A DNA stretch of 64,000 nucleotides from Labilibaculum sp. K2S (GTDB lineage Bacteria; Bacteroidota; Bacteroidia; Bacteroidales; Marinifilaceae): contig NZ_JAUCMW010000020.1 in assembly GCF_030372765.1 (NCBI RefSeq), positions 25,844 through 89,843 of the forward strand. The letters are read 5' to 3'. A program made the translations under genes and the position numbers. Each line of letters opens with the position of its first letter. Position 1 is the first letter of the stretch. Below are positions 35,989-43,554 of the stretch, one piece after another. The notes beneath the pieces are model-generated. The model was not told where the DNA came from and did no database searches. It worked only from the letters and a program-made list of their open reading frames with translations.

Positions 35989-36003
35989 AGGTAATAAGAT
36001 AAC

Positions 36004-36029
36004 CTGTCAGAGTCTGAAAGACCTGACAG
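36004..36029. repeat. palindromic hairpin between the macroglobulin and pbpC genes
   Basis: CTGTCAG-a-GTCT-gaa-AGAC-CTGACAG is an 11-bp stem with one bulged base. It resembles the CCTGTCAGG-type intergenic palindromes scattered in Bacteroidota genomes. It has no U-run, so it is more likely a processing/stability element or dispersed repeat than a full terminator. Confidence 0.55.
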
Positions 36030-36079
36030 CGTTATTGTGTTGAAATACAGTAAATCCGAAAGGATATTTTCTTTAGTAA

Positions 36080-38467
36080 ATGAAAATACCAGAAATAAAA
36101 TATTGCCAATCTAAAAAATGCCGCATTTTCATGTTGGCATTTTTGCTGTTAGGGATCAGTTTTTGGTTTTCTCTGCCATCAAAATTATTTCACGATCCCA
36201 CATCAACTATTCTTTATAGCAGAGAAGGAAAGTTGCTTGGGGCCAGAATTGCTGCTGATGGACAATGGCGGTTTCCGGAATCGGAACACATACCGGAAAA
36301 GTTTGAGCAATCACTTTTGGCATTCGAGGATCAGTATTTTTATTATCATCCGGGAGTGAATCCGGTTTCGTTAGGACGAGCTTTAATTCAAAATATTAAG
36401 GCAGGTCATGTGGTGAGCGGTGGAAGTACGTTAAGCATGCAGTTGGTTCGTATTTCCCGCAAAGGCAAGAGCAGAAACCTCTATCAGAAACTGATTGAAA
36501 TGGTAAAATCGATTCGCTTAGAGTTGGGATATTCTAAAAAGGAGATTCTTGCCTTGTATGCTTCTCATGCTCCTTTTGGAGGAAATGTGGTTGGCTTGGA
36601 AGCTGCTTCATGGCGTTTTTTTGCACGAAATGCCAAAGATTTATCATGGGCTGAAGCAGCCACTTTAGCAGTATTACCAAATGCTCCCTCATTAATTTAT
36701 CCGGGAAGAAACAGTAGGAAACTTCGTGATAAGCGAAATCGCCTTTTGGATCGGTTGGTGGAAAGAGAAATTATTGATTCCATGACTTGTAAATTGGCAA
36801 AATTAGAAGAAATACCTTCTAAAATTCATTCATTGCCAATGTTGGCTCCTCATTTATTGGATCAGGCAAATGTTGAACATACAGGCGAACGAATTACAAG
36901 CTCTTTAAACTATCGGCTTCAATTGCAGGTAAATGAGTTGGTCCGAAAATATCAGCGAAATTTAGAGGCCAATCAAATTCACAATATGGCTGTTTTGGTT
37001 TTAGATGTGGAAACCGGTCAAAGCATAGCTTATGTTGGAAATACCGCTAAATTGGATGAGGAAAATCATGGGAATCAGGTAGATATTATTCGTGCTGCGC
37101 GAAGTACAGGTAGTGTTTTAAAGCCATTTTTATTTGCCGGTATGCTGAATAGCGGAGAAATTCTTCCCAATACGCTCATTCCTGATATTCCAACTCAGAT
37201 AGCAGGCTATTCGCCTAAGAATTTTAATCTTCGCTACGATGGTGCCGTTCCAGCCCAAAAGGCGCTGTCCCGGTCTTTAAATGTGCCTGCAGTTCGTATG
37301 CTTCGCGATTACGGTGTAGAGCCTTTTCACCACCTATTGAAGAAATTGGGAATGAGTACACTCAATTATCCGTCCGGACATTATGGATTGTCTTTAATAT
37401 TAGGTGGTGCAGAAGGTACATTGTGGGATTTATGCGGGATGTATTCCGGACTGGCAAGAAACTTAAATCATTACAATCAATACAATAAAACTTATTATAC
37501 GAATGATATTCGCGAACCGGTTTACCGACTTCGGGATTCAGTAAAAAAAGGGAATCCTGAAGTCCAGTCGAGACTAAGTGCTGCTTCCGTCTATCAAACA
37601 TTTGAAGCCTTGCTGGAAGTCAACAGACCGGATGGTGAAAATGGGTGGAAATCTTTTTCTTCATCACGTAAAGTGGCCTGGAAAACCGGAACCAGTTTTG
37701 GCTTTCGCGATGCCTGGGCCATTGGAACTACACCTGATTTTGTAGTTGGAGTTTGGGTTGGCAACGCTGATGGAGAAGGCCGGCCGGGACTAACAGGTGT
37801 AAGTTCAGCAGCTCCTGTCATGTTCGATGTATTTAATTTACTTCCTTCAGGGGCTTGGTTTGATATTCCGTTTGAAGAGATGGAAGAGATTCCTGTATGC
37901 AGGCAAAGTGGATACAGAGCAGGTAGGTGGTGCGAAACTATTGATACGATGTTGGTTTGCAAAACAGGATTAGAGACCAATTCCTGTCCCTATCACCGAC
38001 TTGTACATTTGGATGCCGGCAAGAGGTATCAGGTGAATTCTCAATGCGAAAAAGTGAGTAACATGATACATGTAAATTGGTTTGTGTTGCCACCGGCAAT
38101 GGAATGGTATTATAAAAAAAGAAATGCGTTGTACCGACCTTTACCTCCCTTTCGGGATGATTGTTCCGGAGCTCAGAATCATGAAGTGATGGAGCTGATT
38201 TATCCGAAGGGAAACGATCAGATTTTTGTTCCCATCGATTTGGATGGAATTCGTGGGAAAGTTGTTTTTGAGATGGCTCATCATGATCCGGAAGCAGAAG
38301 TTTTTTGGCACTTGGATGGTGAATTTATTGGGACAACGGTTCATTTGCATCAGAAGGAATTAAGTCCGGATGAAGGAGAACACCTGCTAAGTTTGGTTGA
38401 CAATCACGGCAATACTTTGTACAAGAAATTTACTGTAGTTGGAAAAAATGATAATGAAATAAACTAA
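36080..38467 (+). CDS. pbpC: penicillin-binding protein 1C
   Basis: The 795-residue bifunctional peptidoglycan synthase has one N-terminal membrane anchor (about 15-33). The glycosyltransferase domain (about 60-225) shows AFEDQYFYYHPGVNP and GGSTLSMQLVR. The transpeptidase domain (about 290-570) has the SxxK box as SVLK near residue 345, SLN in SRSLNVPAV near 403 and KTGTS near 534. The C-terminal PBP1C domain (about 700-790) ends the protein. Its pairing with the upstream alpha-2-macroglobulin gene is the usual yfhM-pbpC arrangement, proposed to link envelope repair with protease defence. Confidence 0.95.
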   Translation: MKIPEIKYCQSKKCRIFMLAFLLLGISFWFSLPSKLFHDPTSTILYSREGKLLGARIAADGQWRFPESEHIPEKFEQSLLAFEDQYFYYHPGVNPVSLGRALIQNIKAGHVVSGGSTLSMQLVRISRKGKSRNLYQKLIEMVKSIRLELGYSKKEILALYASHAPFGGNVVGLEAASWRFFARNAKDLSWAEAATLAVLPNAPSLIYPGRNSRKLRDKRNRLLDRLVEREIIDSMTCKLAKLEEIPSKIHSLPMLAPHLLDQANVEHTGERITSSLNYRLQLQVNELVRKYQRNLEANQIHNMAVLVLDVETGQSIAYVGNTAKLDEENHGNQVDIIRAARSTGSVLKPFLFAGMLNSGEILPNTLIPDIPTQIAGYSPKNFNLRYDGAVPAQKALSRSLNVPAVRMLRDYGVEPFHHLLKKLGMSTLNYPSGHYGLSLILGGAEGTLWDLCGMYSGLARNLNHYNQYNKTYYTNDIREPVYRLRDSVKKGNPEVQSRLSAASVYQTFEALLEVNRPDGENGWKSFSSSRKVAWKTGTSFGFRDAWAIGTTPDFVVGVWVGNADGEGRPGLTGVSSAAPVMFDVFNLLPSGAWFDIPFEEMEEIPVCRQSGYRAGRWCETIDTMLVCKTGLETNSCPYHRLVHLDAGKRYQVNSQCEKVSNMIHVNWFVLPPAMEWYYKKRNALYRPLPPFRDDCSGAQNHEVMELIYPKGNDQIFVPIDLDGIRGKVVFEMAHHDPEAEVFWHLDGEFIGTTVHLHQKELSPDEGEHLLSLVDNHGNTLYKKFTVVGKNDNEIN

Positions 38468-38543
38468 TAAGCTGGAATATGAATTGCAATTGAGCCTGTT
38501 GTTTTTTTGCCAAAAGCTTAACTTTAATGTTTAGCCTGCGTAC

Positions 38544-38551
38544 TATCTTTG
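38544..38551 (+). promoter_or_regulatory. -7 element of the hybrid kinase gene
   Basis: TATCTTTG is a perfect TAnnTTTG, 27 bp before the ATG at 38579. It includes the in-frame TTG at 38549, which therefore is not the start codon. No TTG at -33 spacing was seen. Confidence 0.5.
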
Positions 38552-38578
38552 GCATTTCAGATATTAGGAAGACTAGAT

Positions 38579-39910
38579 ATGGTAAAAGTAAAATTTGAAT
38601 ATAAAATTCTTATTTCATATTTATTGGTGGGGGGATTATGGATCTCATTCTCTGATCAATTAGTGAAAAATGTAATCTCCGATCCCAATTATCTGACAGA
38701 AATACAAACTTTTAAAGGTTGGTTTTATGTTTTGGTGACTGGGATTTTGTTTTACTTATTGCTAAAGAAGCATTTGATTAAAATTCGGAATGCAGAAAAG
38801 AAAGCCAGAGAGAGCGATCAGTTGAAAACTGCTTTTTTGCAGAACATATCGCATGAAATAAGAACACCTATGAATGGGATTGTAGGTTTTGCAGGTCTTT
38901 TAAAAGAAAATGATCTGACCATAGATCAAAAGGAAATGTACCTTGATATTATTACTAAAAGTTCGGATCAATTGCTTAATGTAGTTAACGATGTGCTGGA
39001 TGTTTCACTAATTGATTCGGGAAATGTGATCATTAATAAGACTCCCTTTAAGCTGAATGATTTTCTGGATCAAATTTATTCCTTTCATGGCACAGTTCTA
39101 AGGAAAGATATTTCTCTTCAATTGAATAATACGTTGTCTGGTTTAGCTCATATTGTTTTTTCCGATAGAGTGAAATTGGGACAAGTTCTCGATAATTTGA
39201 TTAGTAATGCGATAAAGTATACTCCAAAAGGATTGGTCGAATTAGGATGTGAGATGAAGGAAGATCAATTGCTGTTTTCTGTAAAGGATTCAGGAATTGG
39301 AATTGCTCCGAAATATCATAAGAAAATTTTTGATCGTTTTCACAGAGCAGAGATTGAAACAACAAAAACTATTGGTGGTGCAGGCTTAGGTTTAGCCATT
39401 TGCAGAGGGAATGTGAATTTATTAGGTGGTGACATTTGGGTAGAATCCAATCTTGGAATTGGTTCCAAATTCTATTTTACAATTCCTGGTGATTTCGTTG
39501 TTCAGAAACCTACAGTAGAGGAAAAAGCAGATCCGAAGAGTGTTTTAAGGCCTGGTTGTGTGCTTGTTGCAGAAGATGAAGAATATAATTTTCTTTATAT
39601 ATCAAGAATACTAAACGATGCGGGAATCGATTTTTTAAGAGCAAAAAATGGACAGGAAGCAGTGGATATTTGTCGGAAGAACCCAAATTTAGGATTGATT
39701 TTGATGGATATTAAAATGCCAATTTTAAACGGTTACGAAGCCGTTAAGATAATTCGGGAGTTTCGTAATAAAATTCCTATTATAGCTCAAACCGCTTTTG
39801 CCATTGGAAATGAAAAAAGGAAGGCTTTGGATATTGGGTGCAACGATTACATCGCAAAGCCTTTTAAGAGAGAAGAGTTGCTAAATAAGATTAGAAAAAA
39901 CACAAAGTAA
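38579..39910 (+). CDS. membrane hybrid histidine kinase (HisKA-HATPase-REC)
   Basis: With the ATG at 38579 the protein has 443 residues. Two membrane helices (about 8-25 and 46-65) with a very short external loop are followed by HisKA (ISHEIRTPMN, His near residue 93), HATPase (NLISNAIKYTP near 208; GGAGLGLAI near 270) and a C-terminal receiver (AEDEEYN near 334; Asp in LILMDIKMP near 382; AKPF near 425). No separate sensor domain is present, so the signal is probably membrane-derived or relayed by a partner. It stands alone. Confidence 0.88.
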   Translation: MVKVKFEYKILISYLLVGGLWISFSDQLVKNVISDPNYLTEIQTFKGWFYVLVTGILFYLLLKKHLIKIRNAEKKARESDQLKTAFLQNISHEIRTPMNGIVGFAGLLKENDLTIDQKEMYLDIITKSSDQLLNVVNDVLDVSLIDSGNVIINKTPFKLNDFLDQIYSFHGTVLRKDISLQLNNTLSGLAHIVFSDRVKLGQVLDNLISNAIKYTPKGLVELGCEMKEDQLLFSVKDSGIGIAPKYHKKIFDRFHRAEIETTKTIGGAGLGLAICRGNVNLLGGDIWVESNLGIGSKFYFTIPGDFVVQKPTVEEKADPKSVLRPGCVLVAEDEEYNFLYISRILNDAGIDFLRAKNGQEAVDICRKNPNLGLILMDIKMPILNGYEAVKIIREFRNKIPIIAQTAFAIGNEKRKALDIGCNDYIAKPFKREELLNKIRKNTK

Positions 39911-40175
39911 TTATTGACCTTTAACTAAAAAAAGGGACACAATTTTCGGTTGATTGATAACTTTTCAGCATTATTTCCAATAATTATCAATTTAAGAAGC
40001 CGGAAATTTCATAATGGCTCTCAATCACCACAAAATACAAATTGGAAGGGAATCATATCAAAATCCTTATTGTCTTTGTATTATGTATGGGAAATAGAGC
40101 GGTGCAAACTCTTTTTAATTTAATAGGATTTTATTGTTCAAAATGTAACTTTAGGCCAACTTAATAAGCCGGTTT

Positions 40176-41090
40176 ATGGAATACCAAAAGATATTTACGG
40201 AGATTTTAAAAAAGATGGACGGATATAAGGATTCCGGGAGTCCTGCGTCATATATTCCGGAACTTCGTGATGTTGATCCCAGTAAATTTGGAGTTCATTT
40301 AATTACAAATACGAACCAAAATTATAGTTTGGGAGATTCTGAAGAAAAGTTTTCCATACAAAGTATTTCAAAAGTTTTGTCCTTGGTAATGGCATACAAG
40401 TTGGAAGATGAGAATTTATGGAAAAGAGTAGGGGTTGAACCATCTGGTACTCCATTCAATTCCTTGGTTCAGTTAGAATACGATCAGGGAATTCCGCGTA
40501 ATCCATTCATAAATGCGGGAGCATTGGTAGTTTGCGATGTTTTAGTGGAACATCTGGAAAATCCTAAGAAAGAGTTTCTTCATTTTGTGAGAACTCTATC
40601 AGGCAATTCATCTCTTGAGTATTGTTCCCGTATTTCCGAATCAGAAAAATCAACGGGCTATCGAAATGCTTCTCTAATCAATTTAATGAAGGATTTAGGG
40701 AATATCCGTAACGACATTGATACCGTTTTGGACTTTTATTTTAATTTGTGTTCCATTGAAATGACTTGTAGTGAGCTGGCCAGAACATTCCTTTTTCTGG
40801 CTTCGTATGGGAAAGATCCTATAACTAATGAGAAGTTTTTAAGTTCCAGCAAATCGAAAAGGATTAATGCTGTGATGCAATTGTGCGGTTTTTATGATGA
40901 AGCTGGTGAATTCTCCTTTAAAGTTGGTTTGCCGGGGAAAAGTGGCGTTGGTGGTGGTATTGTTGCCATTCTTCCTAATCAATACAGCATTGCAGTATGG
41001 AGTCCAAGGTTGAATAAAAAGGGAAATTCGAGTAAGGGAATGAAATTTTTAGAACTGTTTACCAGTGAAACCGAATCGTCAATTTTTTAG
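40176..41090 (+). CDS. glsA: glutaminase
   Basis: The 304-residue protein belongs to the serine-dependent beta-lactamase-like glutaminases, which hydrolyse glutamine to glutamate and ammonia. The catalytic SxxK is S63-I-S-K66 in FSIQSISKVLSL. Other family segments are PFINAGALVV near 110, SEKSTGYRNASL near 155 and GLPGKSGVGGGI near 257. Length and order match the YbaS/YneH-type enzymes. The sulfurtransferase gene starts two bases after the stop codon, so the two are cotranscribed. Ammonia supply or acid tolerance are possible roles. Confidence 0.93.
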   Translation: MEYQKIFTEILKKMDGYKDSGSPASYIPELRDVDPSKFGVHLITNTNQNYSLGDSEEKFSIQSISKVLSLVMAYKLEDENLWKRVGVEPSGTPFNSLVQLEYDQGIPRNPFINAGALVVCDVLVEHLENPKKEFLHFVRTLSGNSSLEYCSRISESEKSTGYRNASLINLMKDLGNIRNDIDTVLDFYFNLCSIEMTCSELARTFLFLASYGKDPITNEKFLSSSKSKRINAVMQLCGFYDEAGEFSFKVGLPGKSGVGGGIVAILPNQYSIAVWSPRLNKKGNSSKGMKFLELFTSETESSIF

Positions 41091-41092
41091 TC

Positions 41093-41938
41093 ATGTTGAA
41101 AACTCAAACCAAATTGCAACCGGTAGTATCAGTCAAATGGCTTTCTCAGCATTTGCATGATCCTAATTTGCTTATTCTTGATGCTAGTCTAAAGGATAAT
41201 AAGGCCGGGTTAAAATCAGAATACGAAGGTGTTCAAATTGTAAATGCGCGCTTTTTCGATTTAAAAAATACATTTTGCGATCCTGACAATCCTATTTCAA
41301 ATATGATTCCAAGTCCGGATCGTTTTACCTCAGAGTGCCGTAAACTGGGAATTAATAAGAATAGTAAAATAGTTGTTTACGATAATTTAGGTACCTATTC
41401 AAGTCCAAGGGTTTGGTGGTTGTTTAAAGCAATGGGGCATGATGATGTTGCTGTTTTGAATGGTGGTTTGCCGGTTTGGAGTAAAGAAAATTTTGCAGTT
41501 GAGCCTAAGAAACCAATTGAATTGGAACCGGGCGATTTCCAAGCTGATTTTCATCTGGAATCAGTTTTGAATTCTGAACGAATTCTTGAAAATATCAATA
41601 GTGAGCAGAGCCTTGTAATTGATGTTCGTTCAGAAGATCGGTTTTTGGGCAGAGTTCCCGAACCCAGGGAAAATTTGAAAAGTGGTCATATTCCAAAATC
41701 CATTAATCTTCCTTTTAGCAACGTTTTGGCTAATGGAATGTTTCTGCCGAAAAATGAATTAAATGAGATTTTTGAAAGCTTATCCGTAAAGAATAAACCC
41801 TTGGTTTTTTGTTGCGGATCGGGTGTAAGTGCTTGTATTGTTTTACTGGCCTGCGAGCTGGTGCGAACAAACAGCAAGTATCTTTACGATGGTTCGTGGG
41901 CGGAATGGGGACAGTTGGAAAATTATCCGATCGAATAA
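41093..41938 (+). CDS. sulfurtransferase, two-domain rhodanese (mercaptopyruvate type)
   Basis: The 281-residue protein has two rhodanese domains. The N-terminal copy is structural (VSVKWLSQHL; WWLFKAMGHDDVAVLNGG). The C-terminal copy has the active cysteine in FCCGSGVSA near residue 240. The loop CGSGVSA is close to the CGSGVTA loop of 3-mercaptopyruvate sulfurtransferases rather than the CRKGVTA loop of thiosulfate sulfurtransferases, so SseA-type activity is favoured. It follows glutaminase by two bases. Confidence 0.9.
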   Translation: MLKTQTKLQPVVSVKWLSQHLHDPNLLILDASLKDNKAGLKSEYEGVQIVNARFFDLKNTFCDPDNPISNMIPSPDRFTSECRKLGINKNSKIVVYDNLGTYSSPRVWWLFKAMGHDDVAVLNGGLPVWSKENFAVEPKKPIELEPGDFQADFHLESVLNSERILENINSEQSLVIDVRSEDRFLGRVPEPRENLKSGHIPKSINLPFSNVLANGMFLPKNELNEIFESLSVKNKPLVFCCGSGVSACIVLLACELVRTNSKYLYDGSWAEWGQLENYPIE

Positions 41939-42056
41939 TTCTTCTTTCTATTTCTGATTTGCACAGAAGAATCATTTGGCTATCTTTAGAATCATTCTAA
42001 ACCATACCACTGTAAAATGATGAGTTTTTAGTGGAAATGAAATATCTATCGTAATC

Positions 42057-42596
42057 ATGAATCGACTGTTACCTGTTAATTGTATTGAGGATATCATACC
42101 GGAATATCGACATACTCCCATTGGATTGTTGCTGGAGTTCCATAACTTAAAACGGCCTTTTGCCACTTATACCGAAGCCCAGCTTTTGGTTGGTATGTGT
42201 ATGGATAATCGCAAACATCTGCATATCCCTGAAAATTTCTCTTATATCATTCGATCAGGAGGAGCCAATTTAAGATATAGTGAGTTTAAAGTTTCATATG
42301 CCATTTCTGTTGGTAAAATTAAGCACATAGCACTCATTGGCCATGATAACTGCGGCATGGTTAATCTGCATTCCCGAAAGGATGAATTTATTCGTGGTTT
42401 GGTTGATGCTGCAGGTTGGACCGCAGAAAGAGCCGAAGAACATTTTACCAATTTTGCTCCTATGTTCGAAATAGGAAATGAAATAGAATTTGTAGTGACT
42501 GAAGCCAAGCGATTGCGTGTGAAATATCCGAAAATTACGGTTGCTCCTTTGTTCTATCATGTGGAAACCAACCGCTTGTCGATTGTAGAAGAATAA
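42057..42596 (+). CDS. beta-carbonic anhydrase-like protein
   Basis: The 179-residue protein keeps all beta-carbonic anhydrase zinc-site residues: C48, D50 and R52 in CMDNRKH, and H96 and C99 in GHDNCGMV, with the SGGANLRY segment between them (SGGAN is SAGAN in classical enzymes). The N-terminus is shortened and the mid-section diverged, so it belongs to a divergent, carbonic-anhydrase-like subgroup. CO2 hydration or a related COS/CS2 hydrolase-like reaction is possible. It follows the sulfurtransferase gene by 118 bp on the same strand. Confidence 0.82.
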   Translation: MNRLLPVNCIEDIIPEYRHTPIGLLLEFHNLKRPFATYTEAQLLVGMCMDNRKHLHIPENFSYIIRSGGANLRYSEFKVSYAISVGKIKHIALIGHDNCGMVNLHSRKDEFIRGLVDAAGWTAERAEEHFTNFAPMFEIGNEIEFVVTEAKRLRVKYPKITVAPLFYHVETNRLSIVEE

Positions 42597-42645
42597 TTTT
42601 TAAGCAGTTGATCGAGTCGTGCTTTTCGCAAGAATAATCAGATTA

Positions 42646-42677
42646 TTGCAGATATTAGATTTATTCCTGTAGTTTTG
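42646..42677 (+). promoter_or_regulatory. promoter of rluF
   Basis: TTG (42646-42648) and TAGTTTTG (42670-42677, a perfect TAnnTTTG) are 21 bp apart. The ATG at 42707 follows 29 bp later; an in-frame TTG at 42686 is too close to the box to be the likely start. Confidence 0.7.
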
Positions 42678-42706
42678 CATTTCAATTGGATGGAAGCAGA
42701 GAAAAA

Positions 42707-43432
42707 ATGGAAGTAAAACGACTAAATAAGGCAATTGCCGAAACAGGATATTGTTCACGAAGAGAGGCTGATAAGCTGATTGAGAGTGGGAGAGTTAAGG
42801 TGAACGGTACAACAGCTGATTTAGGTGTTAAGGTTACCAGCGAGGATACGATCAAGGTAAAAGGACAAACCATTACCAAGCAAGTAGGAAATATCTATTT
42901 GGCATTTAATAAACCAATTGGCATCACCTGCACTACAGATACTCATATCAAGGGAAATATCATAACTTACCTTAATTATCCGGAGCGGATTTTCCCAATT
43001 GGACGATTGGATAAACCGAGTGAAGGGCTTATTTTTCTCACCAATGATGGCGATATCGTGAATAAAATACTTCGTTCACGAAACAATCATGAGAAAGAAT
43101 ATGTTGTAAGGGTGAATAAAAGAATTACTTCTGATTTTATTAAAAAAATGGGAAATGGTGTTCCAATTCTAGATACCGTAACTAAGAAATGTAAAGTTTG
43201 GAGAGTTGATGATTTTACATTTAAAATAATTCTGACTCAGGGTTTAAACAGACAAATTCGTAGAATGTGCGAATATTTGGATTATAATGTAAAAACCCTG
43301 CAACGGCTTCGGATTATGAACATCTCCTTGGGCAGCTTAAAAGTTGGAAAGTACCGCTCATTTACTAAAACTGAATTACAAACCTTGCTTAATTTGTGCG
43401 AGGATTCTGCAAAAACCTTCGATGAGATTTAA
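42707..43432 (+). CDS. rluF: 23S rRNA pseudouridine(2604) synthase RluF
   Basis: The 241-residue protein isomerises U2604 of 23S rRNA. An S4 RNA-binding domain (about residues 3-60; RLNKAIAETGYCSRREADKLI) precedes the RsuA/RluB-type catalytic domain with the aspartate in GRLDKPSEGLIFLTNDGD (about 97-114). Signature RluF stretches are GNGVPILDTVTKKCKVW and QGLNRQIRRMCEYL. The length is shorter than E. coli RluF, which has a tail. Start chosen at the ATG that follows the promoter. Confidence 0.93.
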   Translation: MEVKRLNKAIAETGYCSRREADKLIESGRVKVNGTTADLGVKVTSEDTIKVKGQTITKQVGNIYLAFNKPIGITCTTDTHIKGNIITYLNYPERIFPIGRLDKPSEGLIFLTNDGDIVNKILRSRNNHEKEYVVRVNKRITSDFIKKMGNGVPILDTVTKKCKVWRVDDFTFKIILTQGLNRQIRRMCEYLDYNVKTLQRLRIMNISLGSLKVGKYRSFTKTELQTLLNLCEDSAKTFDEI

Positions 43433-43521
43433 AATAGTAATATTCTTAAATTTTAATTTCTTTTTTCTTTACTATTTGTTGCAAGATCAACTAAATCAGG
43501 TAATATCGTCTCTGATTTTTT

Positions 43522-43529
43522 TATATTTG
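43522..43529 (+). promoter_or_regulatory. -7 element of the PUL-adjacent regulator
   Basis: TATATTTG matches TAnnTTTG 25 bp before the start codon. No -33 TTG at normal spacing. Confidence 0.4.
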
Positions 43530-43554
43530 TAGGAAACCAGATCGAATTGCAACT

